Assembly (NCBI GenBank): GCA_032718475.1 | Contig: JAUCBJ010006749.1 | Coordinates: 1 to 47,447, forward strand | Length of the DNA: 47,447 nt | Source: Nemertoderma westbladi | Lineage: Eukaryota; Xenacoelomorpha; Nemertodermatida; Nemertodermatidae | Direction: 5' to 3' | Position numbers and translations under genes: made by a program | Shown: piece by piece, positions 20,865-32,599 of the stretch | Position numbering within the stretch: the first letter of the stretch is position 1 | Layout: each line of letters starts with the position of its first letter | Notes under the pieces: model-generated | The model's input: only the letters and a program-made list of their open reading frames with translations | What the model was told of the DNA's origin: nothing | The model's database searches: none

Positions 20865-21150
20865 GTTCCACCTTGGGGTAGTGGTTGCATTGAATTCACA
20901 TCTCCTGTAGGTCGTGGGTTCGATCCTCACATGGGCCAGGGCAGTTTTCGTTTCGGCACGAATGCTTTAAAGGGACCAGCCAGGGCGCATCTCTGCCTTG
21001 CATCATTAAATGGTAGCTAAATGAGTACTGGAGTTTCCTCTGGGGAGTAAAGTTCTGGGAGGACCGCACTGGAAATAAGTCGTCAGACTTTGTGCGTAAT
21101 CCCTGGCCTAGCGGCCGAAGAAAATTTACTTTACTTTACTTTTATTGTAT
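20865..21150 (+). mobile_element. tRNA-derived SINE
   Basis: The head has an A-box-like TTGGGGTAGTGG (about 20873-20884) and a B box GGTTCGATCCT (about 20928), spaced as in a Pol III internal promoter. A body of about 170 bases follows, then a tail of TTTAC repeats near 21126-21145. The tRNA-like head, unique body and short tandem tail are the standard SINE layout. It should be transcribed by RNA polymerase III if active. The partner LINE cannot be told from this copy. Confidence 0.65.
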
Positions 21151-21174
21151 CAATTTTGAAACTGAATTAGTTTC

Positions 21175-21177
21175 ATA

Positions 21178-21209
<32 letters not shown>

Positions 21210-21600
21210 TTAGTGGGTCAGTAAAATTTTAAAAATTTTTTTTTCATTCTTTAGCTACAAGCGTTTAAAAAAGAATTGCACCAGTCGTACTGCAGTTATT
21301 CTTCAACCTTCAACCTATTATAGCTGTGAAATAGCTGAGTTATCGGACTTCGAATGTTTTATGTATTTGCTTCCACTGCAGGCCACTTGCGAATGCGAAT
21401 GAATGAAAGCAAAAATAAAAATTCTGGCTCACCCACACAAGAGGAGGGAGGAGAAACAAAATATGTATCAAATGTGATGCAATCTCATTAAGATTTTTGA
21501 AGACAATTTTTTTTTGCGGGGGGGGGGGGGGGGGGGGGGGGTCCGGTGTCCATGTCACTGAATTACCACACTATATTCCAGGATATGGTGTATTATGACA
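21175..21600. repeat. Diverged relative of the palindromic element at 21978
   Basis: The right end (about 21541-21592) reads GTCCGGTGTCCATG and later ATATGGTGTAT, resembling the right end of the 21978-22883 element. The left side has a 29-base poly(C) run (21178-21206), and the right side has a 24-base poly(G) run (21518-21541). These runs mirror each other as the inner edges of inverted ends. Confidence 0.4.
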
Positions 21601-21977
21601 AACCTTATTACGCTCCTTCAAAGTACGGCGAATTTCTTGACAAGATCTTGCCAAATACTATTAGTTATTTAGTTTTTATGTAAGTTTTTATGTTTTTATT
21701 AAATTTCTTTAATTTCCTAACATGGGGGTAGTTTGTTACTCGAGCGAATGTAGTGAGTAAGTGTATTAATGAATCAAAAAGTGCTTATAATGTACTTTTC
21801 AACAATTGTGCACGGCTTGAAATAGTTTTAGTAAACTAAATTAAAGAAAAGTATTAAATTATATAATTATTTTACTGTATAATTAATAATTATTTTTGTA
21901 TAATATTATGAAAAACCATCTATGAATCTTATTCTGGAATAAAGTATTTAATTTTACGTAATCCATAATATCATATA
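21601..21977. other. Gene-free stretch
   Basis: AT-rich sequence with no coding frame or repeat that I can identify. Confidence 0.5.
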
Positions 21978-22883
21978 CACCATGACCCGTAATATAGTGT
22001 CATTTTCTGATGACACGGACCCCCCCCAAAAAAATTTTTCTACAAATCTTTATCATATTGCTTGAAATTGGAAACACAACTAGTCCCACTCACCGTGGTT
22101 GTTACCATGAAGCCGGAATTTTCGATTTCGCCTTTAAATTTTATTTGTAAGCGTTTTAAAAAAGTATGTTTTGCGAAATCGCACCCTCTGTATCATTGCC
22201 ATTCTTCACTTTAGTCGTAATTTTTTCACATCAATAGAAAGCTTGCGTTGCAAGGATTCCAAATATGTAACAATGTCTGAATTTCATTGAGAAACAGCTG
22301 AGAAATAGGCATTCAAAGATTGCAAGAATTATTGTTCACTACAAGCCATTTATTATATTAAATAAATACACAAAATTCTAGAACGTGTTATTTATTTTAT
22401 GAGTTGGTAGGCAACAGCGGTATGCCTATACAATATCTATATTGCCTAGCTAATCATACATAAAAAAAAATTGTTCCAGAATATTGTGTATTTATTAAAT
22501 AGAATAAATGGCTTGCAGCGAACAATAATTCTTGCAATCTTTAAACGCCTATTTCTCAGCTGTTTCTCAATGAAATTCAGATATTGCTACATATTTGGAA
22601 TCCTTTCAACGCAAGCTTTCTATTGATATGAAAAAATTACGACTAAAGTGAAGAATGGCCACGATACGGAGGGTGCGATTTCGAAAAAGACACTTTTTTA
22701 AAACGCATATGAATAAAATTTAAAAGGCGAAATCGAAAATTCCGGCTTCATGGTAACAACCACGGTGAGTGGAACTAGTTGTGTTTCAAATTTCAAGCAA
22801 TATGATAAAGATTTGTAGAAAAATTTGGGGGGGGGGGGGGGTCCGTATCATGAGAAAATGACACTATATTACGGGTCATGGTG
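21978..22883. mobile_element. 906-bp palindromic element with long inverted repeats
   Basis: The left arm (21978-22384) and right arm (22473-22883) are reverse complements with only scattered differences, around an 88-base spacer. The termini are CACCATGACCC and GGGTCATGGTG, flanked on both sides by TATA (21974-21977 and 22884-22887), consistent with a TA or TATA target duplication. There is no ORF. This is a non-autonomous DNA transposon of the long-terminal-inverted-repeat type. A TA target would fit the Tc1/mariner group, but the family is not proven. Confidence 0.8.
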
Positions 22884-22887
22884 TATA

Positions 22888-23655
22888 AAAGATAATAAAG
22901 TTGAAAAATTTTAGACTTATAATTAAAATGTTTAATCGATGAATTCTGAGATTATAGCAAATTTTAGCGTTATTACAGTTAGCTGATCGTGTCTGTAAGG
23001 GGGCGGTAGATAATATAATTTAAAATTATATAAATAACTCGATTTGTTTGCTGAGGTGGCAACGTCATCGCCCAACAGTTTTTTGCAATGTTCTGATTGC
23101 CCTATTTAAATAAATTAATTATTAATTAATTATTATTTAAATACAACATTCTATACTTCATGCGACTTGGCAAACAGAGATAGTACAGGTATACAGATAG
23201 GATTTATGATAAATTAAAAAAGTCTCACAATTAATTAGAGTTAACACTGTTTCTTCAATGTTAAAATGTTAAATGTTAGATACATTTGCTTATGTAACAA
23301 GCTTTAAGATTCATTGCATTATTGATTTAAACAATGAGACTTGTAATAGAGGAGAGTGCTGGAAAGAAGGAGCTCAGTGTCACCCATAATTAACCACCTA
23401 TTGAGAATAATATCAATAACGTTGTTTGTTATAATAGGCCTACAGTGTTATTATCTGCATTACAATTGCTGTGTGCTATACATACTTTATGACGTCATGT
23501 ACGATAAGTATACAGTAGTATGCAGTAGTGTAGTAAGTAGGCAGTAGAATCAGTGTGTAGCAACCGAGCCTGAAGCATTAAATCCATCTCACCTTAATTA
23601 ATATTCCATGTATCCCTCCGCCTGCATGCCCTACACATATATGTCCCACCTCTAT
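22888..23655. other. Gene-free stretch
   Basis: AT-rich non-coding sequence, including an ATTAATTA-rich run near 23105-23140. No feature is supported. Confidence 0.5.
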
Positions 23656-24935
23656 GGCAGATTTACTGTATATTAAATCAGGGATCTTTTTGAGAGATAC
23701 TTGATACAGTTACTTGTGAACCAAAATGGGTTCCGCAAAGGTCGTGGGACCATGGAGCCTATTCTGGCACTTAGTAGGATAATTGAGGAGTTATAAAAAA
23801 AGAAAGACAGGCATCTGGCTGTTATCTTTGATGACTTCTTCAAGGTCTTGGATTCAGTCTTTCGTTCAAGTATGTTCAGCATACTTTCATTATATGGGAA
23901 TCTTAATGAAATTATTGCAGCAGTATAGGATGGTTCGTCGACATTTGTGTCTACTGTTGACAGTGACACATAACCATTCGAAGTGTTATGGGGAGTCCTC
24001 CAGGGAAACACACTTGCGTTATTCTTATTCATAATTGTGTTTGACTCTGTTCTCCGCATGGCCTTAGATCATCATAATGATGATGGGGTGATGGTAACTC
24101 CACCTACTGGCACCAGAAGTCGAGGAAATCCTGCCAAGTACCTAACTGATCTAGACTTTGCTGATGACTTAGGAGTACTCTAAGAATCACTAGAAAGAGC
24201 CCAACGGATCCTCAGCTTATTAGAACATGCTGCTTCTAGAGTTGGTCTTTTTATTATCTCAAAAAAGACCCAAATGTTGACAGTTAACTTTGATAGTCAT
24301 CAGCAAGTCTCTGATCGGATGAGCATAAGCTCAAAGGATGGTATGATTTAGCATATGGTCGACTTCTGTTACCTGGGATCATGGATCCGGAAGTCATGTG
24401 AGGACCTTAGAATACATAAGGGAAGGGCATGGGCAGCCTTGAATAGGCTTTCCAGGATTTGGAAGTCACATAGAACTCATCGGAAACTTAAGGATCGATC
24501 ATTTAGAGCAGCAGTACTTCCAGTACTCTTCTATGGGAGTTCATGCTGGGCACTAAATGGTAAGGACACCAAATCTCTGGATGGCACATTCACAAGAATT
24601 CTACGCCGGTTTCAATGTGTCGAGTACAATGCACACATCTCCAACCAGACACTATATAACATTGGAGGTCTCTCTTCGGTTACTCCAAGCTTTACACTAT
24701 TTCAAAACCGCCGCTTTGCAGGACATTGCTTTCGCCGTGAGTAACAGCCTGTGCATTATCGTGTGCTTTGGCGGCCTCATGGAGTGAATAAGCATGGCGA
24801 ACAGCTCATAACTTTCTTGAGACGCATCTGAAAGGACACTGGCCTTGAAGATGCGGATGATCTAGCAAATGTCATAGGTGATAGGGGGTTGTGGCGACGC
24901 GATTTTGTCGACAAGCTGGCACAGCATTCTTAATA
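23656..24935 (+). pseudogene. RTE-type LINE reverse transcriptase, decayed
   Basis: Broken frames read in order: QNGFRKGRGTMEPI; a diverged catalytic-region block; GVLQGNTLALFLFIIVFDSV (the RTE-type QGDTLAP block with D to N and P to L); DFADDLGVL (the FADD catalytic box, near 24155-24180); KKTQMLTVN; FCYLGSWI; RILRRFQCVEYNAHI; and the terminal block LLWRRDFVDK. Stops and frame changes are scattered, so it is dead. The endonuclease half is missing. The 3' end (24950-25003) shows ATGCAGCTGCAATACAGCAT and a (TAG)n tail, like the copies near 38.6 and 41.1 kb. Assignment to RTE rests on the QGDTLAP-like block and the simple tail. Confidence 0.8.
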
Positions 24936-25029
24936 TATATGTAATATATATATATAATGCAGCTGCAATACAGCATGCCAATCGTAGTAGTAGTACACAT
25001 GTACTATAGCCCTACCTGCATGGTCTATA

Positions 25030-25385
25030 TGTGGGGCGAGCGACGAAAGTAAGCGAGCTTAGCATACAGGTACCACTAACTCAATCGGTGTGTTTGTTGT
25101 TCTGTCGATGTGTCGTTCTGTCGATCTGTTGTTCTGTCGTTCTGTTGTTCTGTCGTTCTGTCATGTCCAATTTTAAACGTTAATAACTCAGCCAAATGTT
25201 AATGAAATTTAACCAAACTTGGTACACATGTAGTCTGGCCAAAGTTTAGAAATTTTCTAAGTTGAATTTGCGTGGGGTCTTCGTGCAGCATCTGTGTAAC
25301 TGTCTTACAGTTATAATAAATTAATCTACCCAAAAATTATTAGGATTGGCATCAGCTGGTTGCTAGGAGACTAAAGGATTACAGT
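25030..25385 (+). repeat. Dispersed repeat with GGGGCGAGCG head, copy 1
   Basis: Starts with GGGGCGAGCGACGAAAGTAAG and continues with ACCACTAACTCAATCGGTGTG, a TTCTGTCG-rich microsatellite (25098-25160), AACGTTAATAACTCAGCC, CCAAACTTGGTACAC and GTTGCTAGGAGACTAA. Inverted relatives lie at 36285-36725 and, in part, 34340-34520. It is non-coding. The family is not known to me. Confidence 0.7.
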
Positions 25386-25489
25386 ACGGTACCGGTAGGC
25401 ATACTGTTAATTGTTACAGTGGTACAGAGTTACCGGTACCGTCTTCAGGTCGTTGGTTAAAACCATCGGAAATATCCGCAAATGCCGCT

Positions 25490-26030
25490 CCTTTACTGTT
25501 TGAAACGCTTCCGACAGTCCGATGTATCTGGACCCGAGCAGCCGAGTGGCATCTAGATGCTAATCGCATGAGGAATAAATACTACGGAATTGCTTGCTTG
25601 TCAGTAAGATTCTATTTACTACACTGGGAATACGGTGGTTGGTCGGATCGTAATGCGGGCCACTGCCAAGTTCCTCATGCCTCACTCAGGCCACCCACCT
25701 TGGAGTGCGGTGGGAAGAGTCTGACTTACGTCGACGACTGGACGAATCGACGAGGATTGCGATTTGGGTTTAGGGGCGGCCCAGACAGCCGGATCCTGGG
25801 ATCGCCTGAGGGAAATTGTTGAAAGTCGGGCAGACGTGTATCTCACCAGATTACGTTCTCTGCCACACGAAAGTGTGAGGCGAAATCGTTGTCAAATTGG
25901 GTCGGAAGCTGCGGGAATTCTACTGTTCTACAGGAATAAACCGCAGCTGTCCGGTGACTACGGACGGATAATGGTGTTACGATATTTGGCGCTGTGTCCT
26001 GAAGCAGCCTATTATACAGTATAAAGTAGT
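25490..26030 (+). other. Coding-like remnant of unknown origin
   Basis: Two overlapping short frames (25568-25822 and 25764-26024) have a more even base composition than their surroundings. The second reads LREIVESRADVYLTRLRSL and ends at TAA 26024. No motif is recognised. It may be a retroelement Gag remnant or chance. No start or splice evidence. Confidence 0.2.
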
Positions 26031-28962
26031 TAGATAATTCATAATAATGTATGGCCGTGATTAGATAGGGACTATAAAATATCCAAATTTATATATTTCA
26101 TGCGTTTTTGTACAGTATGTAGTTTGCGTATGTAATTTTATAATAAAATCTTAGTAAATAACATTTATGGAAGCAAACTCTTATGAAACTTTAATATGGA
26201 TTTGCCGTTTATCAATATTGACTGAATTAATTGTGTATTTGTGTTAATTTCCATTAATATTTCTTTCTAAATTGGCTTTATATCGAATTTATGCTTAATG
26301 TGCTTTAATAATCGCGAAATTAATATTACGGCCAGCAACCTATAAGCCCATCGGGACAGAATACATTACCATATATGGTAATAATTTGTGAAACGGGGGG
26401 AAAGGGATCACAACCCGGCTTCCCCATTGGCCCAGCTGTTCTAGGTTATTCTAACGGTGGCATGGTTTGCTGGACCAATGAGACGATTATTGTATCATAC
26501 CTATTTCATCAGCTATAAATTGGCCGTGTTCCGGAATATGTGCACCTCATGCTGCTTATGTTATGTTATATGACCAGACGATTATTCTGCTTCAGTATAC
26601 CTGTTAGTCTTTCTGTACCTGTTTCTGTATGATTTGAATTCTTTGCTTTTTCTTTTCTTCCAATTATGTAAATTGTTGATAATGATTCTGCTGATTACTT
26701 CTTAATTACAATCTCGAACTATGATTTCTACATTTGCCTCTTGATTTCTAGGTAATTGAGATGCGATAATCCTTACGGGGATTTCTTTTAGACTTTCAGA
26801 CTGTTTGCGAACGCATGCGCCGATATGGTAGCTATTTGATTTAGCATGGAGGGCTAAGGTACCGGTACGCGTGGCGGGTGCACCCGGGAAGCGACAGAGG
26901 GAATTACGGAGGATCCAATGTGGGGCAATGCTGGCGGGGGGCCACTGTTGCGGTCGGGCTAATCAGTTAAGGACCGGGTACCGGTCGTCATTACAGTAAT
27001 TGGGGGCTGACGATCCGGATTTCGTCTCAAACTTGTAGCATTAGGGAGCAAATTGGGTTTAGTTAGGAGGCCTAGGTGTGGCTTTGGGTGGCTTTTGTGT
27101 CTTACACTGACATACTGGTATGCTGATATACTAACGTGCAGGTGTTTTAGTGCACTAGCTGACTGGTAGTTAGCTCTATCTGCCGTACTACTAGCTCATT
27201 GCTACGCTAATTTATGGTGTGTTGCTAAAGAGTGCCTGATTCTTAAATGTGAATGCTTAGATAGGCGCTGTTTCCTCGATTGCTTTCCATTTCTTAGTTT
27301 ATGCTTATTAATTGCTGATTAGGTCAAAATAATACAGTATTTAGGCTGTTGCTAGTATAACCCCGTACGTAATAAATTAGAAGTACGTATTCTGGAATAT
27401 CTGGTAATTAGTATGCAAATTCGTATTTATGACTGTAATTAATTTAGCGATATTAAAATAAAATAAGGAATTTGTACGCAGCATAGCGGAGAGTAGTTTA
27501 AGTGATTGTTTAGAATACCGTAGACTATTAACGCTAGGCGGTTATTTGAAAATAGCAGGCAACGAGCTGACAACAGTATCCAGTATACAGTAGTAAATTT
27601 GCTGGTCTAAAACCAGCCAAAGGCCAAGTTTTGTCATTAAGAAAATAAATAGATTTATTCCATTATTAAACATTAAAATATTCTCACATTCGACTCATTC
27701 CGCCCTGTAAATTCCAGTGTTTTGTGATAAGTGATAACACTGAGTGCTAGACCACCTGCACTCATTTTAAGTAGCTTAGGGAGCCGATTCGGGTATATTG
27801 TTTTGGTTATTCCTGCGTGGCTCATAGATTCGAACAGTTAGCTCTCTGTTGAGCAATCAATAGAGAAAGGAGCAAGCAATTTATCGGAGCCGAATAGTAA
27901 ATAATGGTAAAATCTTTTTAGCGGACGGCCCAGCTTGCGCCGCTTAACAGTAAGAAGCAGTTGCTGTTTGCGGTATCATTCAACAGTAAGACAATACTGA
28001 CAGCTGTGCTCGCGCTTGCTTAACAGTAAGACACATGATATTTGCTGCTGCCTTGCAACAGTAAAGTGTGTTTTTGTTCACTGATCACAGAATACATAAA
28101 TTTATTGGGCCGTTAGGGTAAATTGCAAATTAGTAAGTTCTTAAAATTTTAGCTAGGTTAGTGAGAATTCAGTTTCGGCTAAAATTATTTATAAAATAAA
28201 AATTTTAGAGTTTTGTACCGGTATGTGAGTTAACCGCTTAATTATTTTATACCATCTGGAGATACATGGCGAGACAGAGCTTCTGAGTTTGGGGTTTGTC
28301 TGGGCCTGGGTCTTTGTCTCGGTTTGCAATCAGCGACGAGACTGAAACCTAGGACGCGGACGTGGAATCTCACAGCAAACAAGGTTAGTTGTTCTGTTGG
28401 CACCGATGTATTTGTGGAAGCAGTAAAAAATTACCAGTTGTTTATAACTGCGAAACTGAACTCAGTTTATTAGTTAGGATAGTTAGGTTTAGCCGGCCAT
28501 GGTGTTTTGGATCGCTCAGTTGGAGAGAGAGAGAGTGTGTCACAACCTGAAGGTGTAGCCACGCACTAGCAGATACATATATAATATTTTGAAAAATAAA
28601 ATTACGCTAATTTGAGCTATATATAAAGTTAGAAATATTTTGGGTGACAAATTCAATTTTTTTGAATTTTTTGAATTAGATTCAGAAAATATTTTCGTGT
28701 CATACCGGTATTTAAATGCTGTATAGTAGCTATAGAGCCACATTTTCGTTTAATTAGGTATTATATATAATTCCGGTATTTACTATAACTATATATATTT
28801 AAATTCACAATATTATATTGCGAATTTATTTTCGTATTTTGACATTTTGAGACCAAATAAATTATTTGACAAATAATTTAATCAAATTTTTGATTAAATT
28901 AATATATATCTCGAAATTTTGCGAGACTTTAGCCGGAAGGCAAATAACAATATACTTGAACA
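26031..28962. other. Long gene-free stretch, possibly LTR and leader of an LTR element
   Basis: No credible ORF. Promoter-like sites cluster at the left: ATTGG at 26427, CCAAT at 26474 and TATAAAT near 26514. Near 28255-28285 the sequence CTGGAGATACATGGCGAGAC could serve as a primer-binding region, and CAAGGTTAGT near 28380 resembles a splice donor. Together with the small acidic ORF at 28963 this could be the 5' part of a decayed LTR element (inference). 27945-28066 holds four AACAGTAA(G/A) motifs 35-40 bp apart. Confidence 0.25.
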
Positions 28963-29214
28963 ATGAGTGTCTCAGAGAAGGAGGCACTAGAGGACAGTTA
29001 TAAGACGGCGGCCGGACTGCCGACTGATAACAGTGTAGACATAACTGTTGATGACAATGCCGACTATGACGACGCAGCGAGTGGCGCTGACGTAAGTGAA
29101 CAAGAGGACGAGACAGTGACTAGTGAGGAAGACCAAGGTGAGATAATATTATTAGGGTCCCCTACCGCTACTGTAAGGAAGGATTGCACAGCAGCCCGGC
29201 CAGAAGGTGAGTGA
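28963..29214 (+). CDS. Short acidic ORF, possible truncated Gag start
   Basis: 83 codons from ATG. The product is very acidic (runs such as DDNADYDDAASGADVSEQEDE) with no recognised domain. Coding-like sequence continues in other frames to about 29450 (for example a Pro/Arg-rich stretch), suggesting frame damage. An acidic start after a long non-coding leader fits a retroelement Gag, but this is weak. Confidence 0.3.
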   Translation: MSVSEKEALEDSYKTAAGLPTDNSVDITVDDNADYDDAASGADVSEQEDETVTSEEDQGEIILLGSPTATVRKDCTAARPEGE

Positions 29215-29514
29215 TAGGGAAGGTAGTCTAGCAGGAGCAAGAGCCCAGAGCCCGGTTTCCAGACCTGTGGGTATGGTAAGTGCCGTGGCCCCAGTGGCAA
29301 TAAGGAGTACCCAAAGGTTCCCACAATAATCCCTCAAGTCCACCGAGTGTGAGTCAGGTAAGCGAGAGAGAACTGGACATTGCGATAAAAAAGAAACTTC
29401 ACGTGCATGCCGGACATATAACCCGGACAACAGATAAGGTAAGGAAGATGCTAGCCTAGATGTTTCTGATGTTTAGGTCAAAGTCTGAAACTTCCACAGA
29501 AGTACAGAAGAATC

Positions 29515-29853
29515 CTAAGCCGGTGTTCTGGGCTTAGAAAGATACACACTGACTGAATTGCGTGAGTTTCTGTAGGCACTGTCCAACACAAAGTGAAAAT
29601 CGCTCTGATTGGTCGAGCGAGCCGAACAAAGAACAAAGAAAAGCTCCACGCTGGCATTAAATCAGCTGACAGATTTCGTCATCTGAGTTACAGTCTTTAG
29701 AGTATTAAGCGAATTGCGGCAAAATGGCTAGTTATGTCCGCTAAAGCACGCATACAGACATAACGGGTAAAAATGGCTTGTTATGTCCGCTAAAAGCACC
29801 TACACGGTACATTGCGGAGAAAATGACTGGTTATATCCACAAAAGCTTTTACA
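29515..29853 (-). mobile_element. Partial LTR copy E (reverse) of the TGTAAAAGC family
   Basis: On the minus strand it starts TGTAAAAGCTTTTGTGG at 29853. It continues with copies of the TTTAGCGGACATAA motif, then CCAAT (as ATTGG 29608-29612), and fades after AACACCGGC near 29520. The promoter-proximal half of the LTR is present and the GCGCCACGTCC half is missing. Confidence 0.65.
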
Positions 29854-29857
29854 ACCC

Positions 29858-30035
29858 AACTGCGTGGTTTATTAATGTTGTGCTAACTGCAAACAAACCC
29901 GAACAGTATTATTATACACATAACTGCGTGGTCTATTAATGTTATGCTAACTGCAAACAAACCCGAACAGTATTATTATACACCTAACTGCGTGGTTTAT
30001 TAATGTTGTGCTAACTGCAAACAAAACTGTATTAA
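29858..30035. repeat. 64-bp tandem repeat, 2.7 copies
   Basis: AACTGCGTGGTTTATTAATG begins at 29858, 29922 and 29986, each followed by GCTAACTGCAAACAAA. The first two units also share CCCGAACAGTATTATTATAC. It starts five bases after the TG end of LTR copy E. Confidence 0.85.
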
Positions 30036-30069
30036 GTACAATGGAGAAATATTTATCCCAACTAGCTTG

Positions 30070-30134
30070 ATATGAATGTGATATTGTACTAACAATATCA
30101 ACTTGATATTGTTAATACAATATCACATTCATAT
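30070..30134. repeat. Near-perfect hairpin, 31-bp arms
   Basis: 30070-30100 and 30104-30134 are reverse complements with one mismatch and a 3-base loop. It could be a remnant of a small inverted-repeat element. A small-RNA precursor is possible but unsupported. Confidence 0.7.
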
Positions 30135-30409
30135 AAATCCGTTCAAGTCACTGTAATAATAAGCATTACGGGAACGGTCGCGGTCTACTTAGTGGCTCTC
30201 TCCCAAGGGATGAGTAAACCTAGTTTAAGTCACTGGATAGCTTAAATCCATATTTATATTATTCATTAATGGTTTAATACCACCAACCCTTTAATCACGA
30301 CATTGAATATGACAATAGTATAAACACCGATACTAAACAGACAAACACCACATCCAAGTAAATATATCAAATAATACAACCAACAAAGACGTAATAATAT
30401 CACAGTGGA

Positions 30410-30468
30410 CCCAGATCTGTGTGAATGAGCAATAGCCTATTCTACCGCTATATTTACCGAATGTTGCT
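30410..30468 (+). repeat. Relative of the 7912-7968 leader block
   Basis: Shares CCCAGATCTGT, ATGAG and TTCTACCGCTA in the same order and spacing as 7912-7968, upstream of the 1417-codon ORF. It lies about 560 bases to the right of the reverse LTR copy E. Confidence 0.5.
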
Positions 30469-30479
30469 CCTTGATAATT

Positions 30480-31608
30480 AATAGACAGAAAACAAAACAT
30501 AAATGAGAAAAACAAAAAAATTTTTTTGTAAATTTTCATTAAACAAAAGGGGAAATATTATTAAATTAAGAAAAGTGCGTGAAATTCATTGAAGCCTATT
30601 AAATTATCTTTCATATAAAGCAAAAATTGCAAAAGACGATTAAGAAATGGCGGAGGAGTAGTATTTTTCGTGCGAAAATTTCATTCTGAGATAATCGCAT
30701 TCAAATTTCAAACCTTGCCACGCAAAACTACCTGTACAGGGTCTGGTTGGTAATATTGTCTGAGATGAAGGAAGCACACCACCGAGCTAAAATTATATTT
30801 ATGGGGGTTTTCGGGGTCGCTCATTTCATTTCCGATGTCAGTTTTAATATTTGGTGGAATGTAGTATGTCCGCCTGTCAGTTGTCTGTCTGTCTATATAT
30901 TATGACAGACCGGTTGCAACCCCCCCCCCCCCCCCCCCCCCCCCGCTGCGGTCCCTGGGGGATGGACTGCAGCCTTGATGAACACGCTAATGACTTTGAT
31001 TCTTGCATTGTCTAATAAACAGCCCCGGATCAGGATCACTTATTTTCATTTGACCTGAAAGGGTCCCACCATGGATTCGAGTAGGTCCACTAATACCTCG
31101 CGGCCTTCATCATGTCGCTTTACGACATGCCCCCCCCTGGCCTATTTACAGCACAGCGCATGTGATGTAGAGAATTTATCCCCACAACCCTTATGGCATT
31201 GGCACCATTGGGGGGTGGGTGTATTGGAAGGCCATATTTTGCTAGGTTGTTAGGTTTATAGGGGCCTCGGGGATATTTTTACAGAATAAATTTTATTTCC
31301 TATTAAATCACTTATATGTCCGTTTATTTAGACTTTTGGTCCATTTTTTTAGTTTTATTTTACCGATTTAAGTTCTCTGGTACTACTGAGCTGTTCTCTT
31401 AGGCCATCATTACCAGTATCAATATAAGGAAAGAGTGGTGTAAAAGTAATGCCTAAACCCTAGAAAGAATAATATTGCGGAACTGCAATGCTTAGGCCTA
31501 CTGATACTGTGAAATTTACTATCACTATTATTTATATTTACTAAAAAATGAATTTACTAATTATTTCAGAATTTTAGTACTGTAGTTAATTTTAAATAAC
31601 CTTTGCAG
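30480..31608. other. Gene-free stretch with a poly(C) tract
   Basis: No supported gene. A run of 25 C lies at 30920-30944. A short frame at 31071-31253 has no recognisable content. Confidence 0.5.
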
Positions 31609-31640
31609 GCCCGGCGCTCAGCCAACTGCGCTACCCCGCC
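31609..31640 (-). repeat. 5' half of a tRNA-like sequence (SINE head relic)
   Basis: On the minus strand, GGCGGGGTAGCGCAGTTGG and then GAGCGCCGGGC match a tRNA 5' half with a perfect A box TAGCGCAGTTGG. There is no B box or T arm downstream, so it is not a functional tRNA gene. A SINE head is the likely source. Confidence 0.5.
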
Positions 31641-31649
31641 TTTGGGAAA

Positions 31650-31830
31650 AGTTTAGTGTTTTGGTTAGAAAAGTCCGCCTCCGTAACCTGCTCCTTTCCC
31701 TGTATTGCTAAAGAAAACGTTTATTGTTTTGGTTAGAAGAGCCTGCCTTTGTAATCTGCTCATTTCCCTGTATAGCTAAAGAAAGGGTTTATTGTTATGG
31801 TTAGAAACGCTCGCCTTTGTAACCTGCTCC
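31650..31830. repeat. 68-bp tandem repeat, 2.7 copies
   Basis: The anchor (T/A)TGGTTAGAA recurs at 31661, 31729 and 31797. Each is followed by CGCC- or TGCC-type sequence, a GTAA(C/T)CTGCTC block and, in the first two units, TTTCCCTGTAT. A further degenerate copy is at about 32083-32145. Confidence 0.8.
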
Positions 31831-32220
31831 CAACTATTTGTAACCTAGTTGTAACCTGATTCCAACTAGGCTACCATAATTCAGCAGTTAGTACAGACTG
31901 ACAGAGTGTCTGAGTGTCATACTACTGCAGTACCGGTAAACTGTACTCTATAGCTCTACCACTTCTGCACTATGCAGCTACGGCCTACCTACCACAGTCA
32001 CAGTACTGCAGTAGGCCTACCCATCCCACCAAAAATTAAAATGTACTGTAATATAAGATATTGACACGATATCATCATTATTATTGTTTTGGTTAGATTA
32101 TGTCACTTTAATATGTCACTTTAACCTGCTCATTTCCCAATGACACTATAGTACCAAATGCCACAGGCAGTGACAGGACCTAAGATGCTTTACGAATCTG
32201 TGATGCATAATGTTCAAATT

Positions 32221-32320
32221 ATGTTCTTTTGGGTTCTTTTGAGTATTTTTGGGTTCTTTTGGGTTCTATTGGTTTCTATTGGGTGGTTCTTTTGGGTTTT
32301 CTTGGGTTCTTTTGGGACCC
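32221..32320. repeat. (GGGTTCTTTT)n microsatellite
   Basis: Imperfect 10-mer repeats of GGGTTCTTTT with TATT and TATTG variants. The encoded Phe/Trp-rich frame is an artefact. Confidence 0.85.
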
Positions 32321-32599
32321 CATTAATTCCTTTATTATCATAATTAATCACTAAAATCTAAAATCTATCTTTTTATCACTAAAATTAATTATTTTTTCAA
32401 CTAAATCTCTTTATTCCACTAAAATAAATCATTCTTCCACTATTTTTATTGCTTTATTTTACTAAATTTAATCATTCTCCACTAAAATTACCATTAATGT
32501 AATTAAATTAATCATTCATAACTATTTTTTATTGTCATTGGGATTCGAATTACCGGTAAATATTATGTTGGTTATAAAAGTTCACCTCTGTAAACTGCA

